From the NCBI GenBank assembly GCA_934539585.1, contig CAKTCT010000029.1, forward strand, positions 1 to 31,903: DNA of 31,903 nucleotides, written 5' to 3'. The stretch is from an uncultured Oscillospiraceae bacterium (GTDB taxonomy: Bacteria; Bacillota; Clostridia; Oscillospirales; Ruminococcaceae). A model generated the notes under the pieces. The model saw only the letters and a list, made by a program, of their open reading frames with translations. It was not told the DNA's origin and ran no database searches. Positions within the stretch are counted from its first letter, which is position 1. Every line of letters begins with the position of its first letter. The position numbers and the translations under genes are program-made. Below are positions 30,558-31,903 of this stretch, one piece after another.

Positions 30558-31802
30558 TCACACCCTCCCCGCCATGGCCCGGACGGCCAGCATGGCCGAG
30601 GACCAGGCCCATTGGAGGTTGAAGCCCCCGCAGTCCCCGTCGATGTCCAGGACCTCGCCGCAGGCGAAAAGCCCCGATACCAGCCTGGATTCCAGGGTCT
30701 CCGGATCGAAGCCGGAAAGGTCGGCGCCCCCGGCCGTGACCTGGGCGTTTCCAAGGCCCATGGTGCCGGTCACTGGCAGCCGCCAGCCCTTGAGTTGGGC
30801 CGCCAGCGCCTGGATTTCCTGGGCGGAAAGGCTCCCGGCCTTCCGGGAAAGGGGGGCAATCCCGGCGGCCTTCAGGGCTGTCTGGCCCACCCGCTTGTGG
30901 AACATCCCCACCAGATAGTTCTCCAGCAGGACCCGGGGCCGCTCCTCCGCCCGGCGGGCCAGGAACTGGAACAATCCGGCCTCGCCGTACTCCGGGGCCA
31001 GGTCCAGGAAAAGCTCCGGGCTCCGGCCCTGGTGGAGCATCCGCCCCGCCCGGCAGGAAAGCTGCATCACCGGCGGCCCGGACAGGCCATACTCCGTGAA
31101 AAGGACTTCCCCGGTCTCGGTAAAGTGTTCCTGGCCGCAGACCAGGGTGACATTTCCCGTAAATTTGATGCCGGTCAGGGGGCGGATGGAGTCCGTTTGG
31201 GTCTTCAATTGGACAATGGAGGGTATCAGTGGGGTCACTTTGTGGCCCAGGCGTTCCAGGAGCTTTGCCCCGCTGTCGGTGCCGCCCAGTTTTGGGGAGG
31301 CGGGACCCCCTGCGGCTAAGAGGACCCGGTTGGCCCGGAACCTTCCGTTGGCGGTAAGGAGGAGAAATCCCTCCGCCGTAGGCCGGAGCTCCGTGACCTC
31401 GGTGTCGCAGAGGATTTCGGTCCCCAGGGCCTCGGCTTCCAGGCGCAGAGCGTCCAGCACCGCCGCCGCCTGGAGGGACCGGGGGTAGAGCTTGCCGCCG
31501 TCCTCCTCGTAGGGGACGATGCCCAGGCTCTCGAAAAAGGCCAGGGTCTCCGTCAGGCCGAAGGCGGCGAAGGCAGGCTTTACAAAATCCGGAGCGGAGC
31601 CCTTGCGGCAGCGGTAGTTCTCCGGGGAAAAGAAGCGGTTGGTCAGGTTGCAGCGGCCGTTTCCCGTGGCCAGGAGCTTTTTGCCCACCCGGGGGCCCCG
31701 CTCCAGAAGCAGGACCCGGTCAAAGCCGCCGCTCCGCCCGGCGCAGACTGCGGCGCAAAGCCCCGAGGCTCCGCCGCCGACAATGGCCAGGGTTGGTTTC
31801 AT
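30558..31802 (-). CDS. HI0933/YhiN-family flavoprotein (NAD(P)/FAD-dependent oxidoreductase)
   Basis: This 414-residue protein has the FAD-binding Rossmann motif GGGASGLCAA at residues 9-18 and the family signature TGNGRCNLTN about 35 residues later. The C-terminal part ends with GEVLDIDGDCGGFNLQWAWSSA, the second FAD contact typical of the HI0933/BaiN group. Members are single-domain flavoproteins whose substrates are mostly unknown; BaiN from a clostridium is implicated in bile-acid dehydroxylation, so a related reductive role is conceivable but not shown. ATG 31802 has AAGGAGG eight bases upstream. Confidence 0.9.
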   Translation of the reverse strand: MKPTLAIVGGGASGLCAAVCAGRSGGFDRVLLLERGPRVGKKLLATGNGRCNLTNRFFSPENYRCRKGSAPDFVKPAFAAFGLTETLAFFESLGIVPYEEDGGKLYPRSLQAAAVLDALRLEAEALGTEILCDTEVTELRPTAEGFLLLTANGRFRANRVLLAAGGPASPKLGGTDSGAKLLERLGHKVTPLIPSIVQLKTQTDSIRPLTGIKFTGNVTLVCGQEHFTETGEVLFTEYGLSGPPVMQLSCRAGRMLHQGRSPELFLDLAPEYGEAGLFQFLARRAEERPRVLLENYLVGMFHKRVGQTALKAAGIAPLSRKAGSLSAQEIQALAAQLKGWRLPVTGTMGLGNAQVTAGGADLSGFDPETLESRLVSGLFACGEVLDIDGDCGGFNLQWAWSSAMLAVRAMAGRV

Positions 31803-31830
31803 AGGGTCGTCCTCCTTGGGAATGATCTAG

Positions 31831-31903
31831 GGCAACACCGCACAGAAAAAGGAGCGAGATAGTGCCAAATGTGATATAATGAAATTATGGATAAACAGAT
31901 GAC
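31831..31903 (+). mobile_element. Possible left end of an IS5-like insertion sequence (partial)
   Basis: Just outside the flavoprotein start region, CTAG (31827-31830) is followed by GGCAACACCGCACAG, which looks like an insertion-sequence end; IS5-type elements insert at YTAR with a 4-bp duplication, and CTAG fits. Within it a TATAAT (31875-31880) and an ATG (31887, MDKQM) appear, matching the start of some clostridial IS5 transposases as I remember them. The window ends before this can be checked. Confidence 0.35.
31887..31903 (+). CDS. Possible start of a gene, truncated by the window end
   Basis: ATG GAT AAA CAG ATG begins 6 bases after TATAAT (31875-31880). The transcription start expected from that -10 falls near the ATG itself, so the mRNA would be leaderless or the real start lies further on. 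No ribosome-binding site is seen. Only five codons are visible; it may be a transposase. Confidence 0.25.

Noticed and set aside
1..31903. tRNA, rRNA, CRISPR array, riboswitch or replication origin
   Set aside because: I looked through the intergenic regions and saw no cloverleaf, array of regular short repeats, recognisable riboswitch core or DnaA-box cluster.

Overview
The window looks like the chromosome of a high-GC, spore-forming Clostridia, most likely a gut member of the Oscillospiraceae/Ruminococcaceae. The reasons are a germination-protease gene (gpr), a class III fructose-1,6-bisphosphatase, an LplB/YtcP-type sugar importer without its own ATPase, a zinc-ribbon membrane protein of a style common in Clostridia, strong AGGAGG ribosome-binding sites, and GC-rich coding regions with AT-rich promoters. 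This assignment is inference; there is no rRNA or tRNA gene to confirm it.

Layout. Positions 199-6403: a membrane-bound AraC-type sensor-regulator (minus) diverges from a carbohydrate importer operon (solute-binding lipoprotein and two permeases). Positions 6556-9588: a low-molecular-weight tyrosine phosphatase and a GH2 beta-mannosidase-like enzyme, each with its own promoter. Positions 9668-13765 (minus): a P-type ATPase, a zinc-ribbon membrane protein, a small two-helix membrane protein and an ECF sigma factor broken by a one-base frameshift. Positions 13774-17684 (minus): a MarR repressor gene coupled to a heterodimeric ABC exporter, with a consensus promoter over a double operator. Positions 17805-22221 (plus): a coiled-coil protein, sbcD and sbcC. 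Positions 22314-25954: mscS, a 52-residue small protein, an AraC regulator and a divergent GH4 alpha-galactosidase. Positions 26081-29913: rpsT, gpr, a decayed CDP-alcohol phosphatidyltransferase pseudogene and fbp. Positions 29914-30557: a noncoding gap with two copies of a structured repeat. Positions 30558-31802: an HI0933-family flavoprotein. The last 70 bases look like the left end of an insertion sequence.

How the genes fit together. The two AraC regulators, the importer, the GH2 enzyme and the GH4 enzyme point to uptake and breakdown of plant or host oligosaccharides. The most novel signal is a candidate ECF sigma regulon. The same bipartite promoter (C-A/C-ACCTTTT, 8-9 bases, CTGCGTGTAA) lies upstream of both the sigma operon and the P-type ATPase gene, which would tie the pump to an envelope or ion stress response. 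In this sequence the sigma gene itself carries a frameshift.

Limits: everything was read by eye from one sequence. Family calls rest on recognised motifs, and no database search or structure prediction was run.
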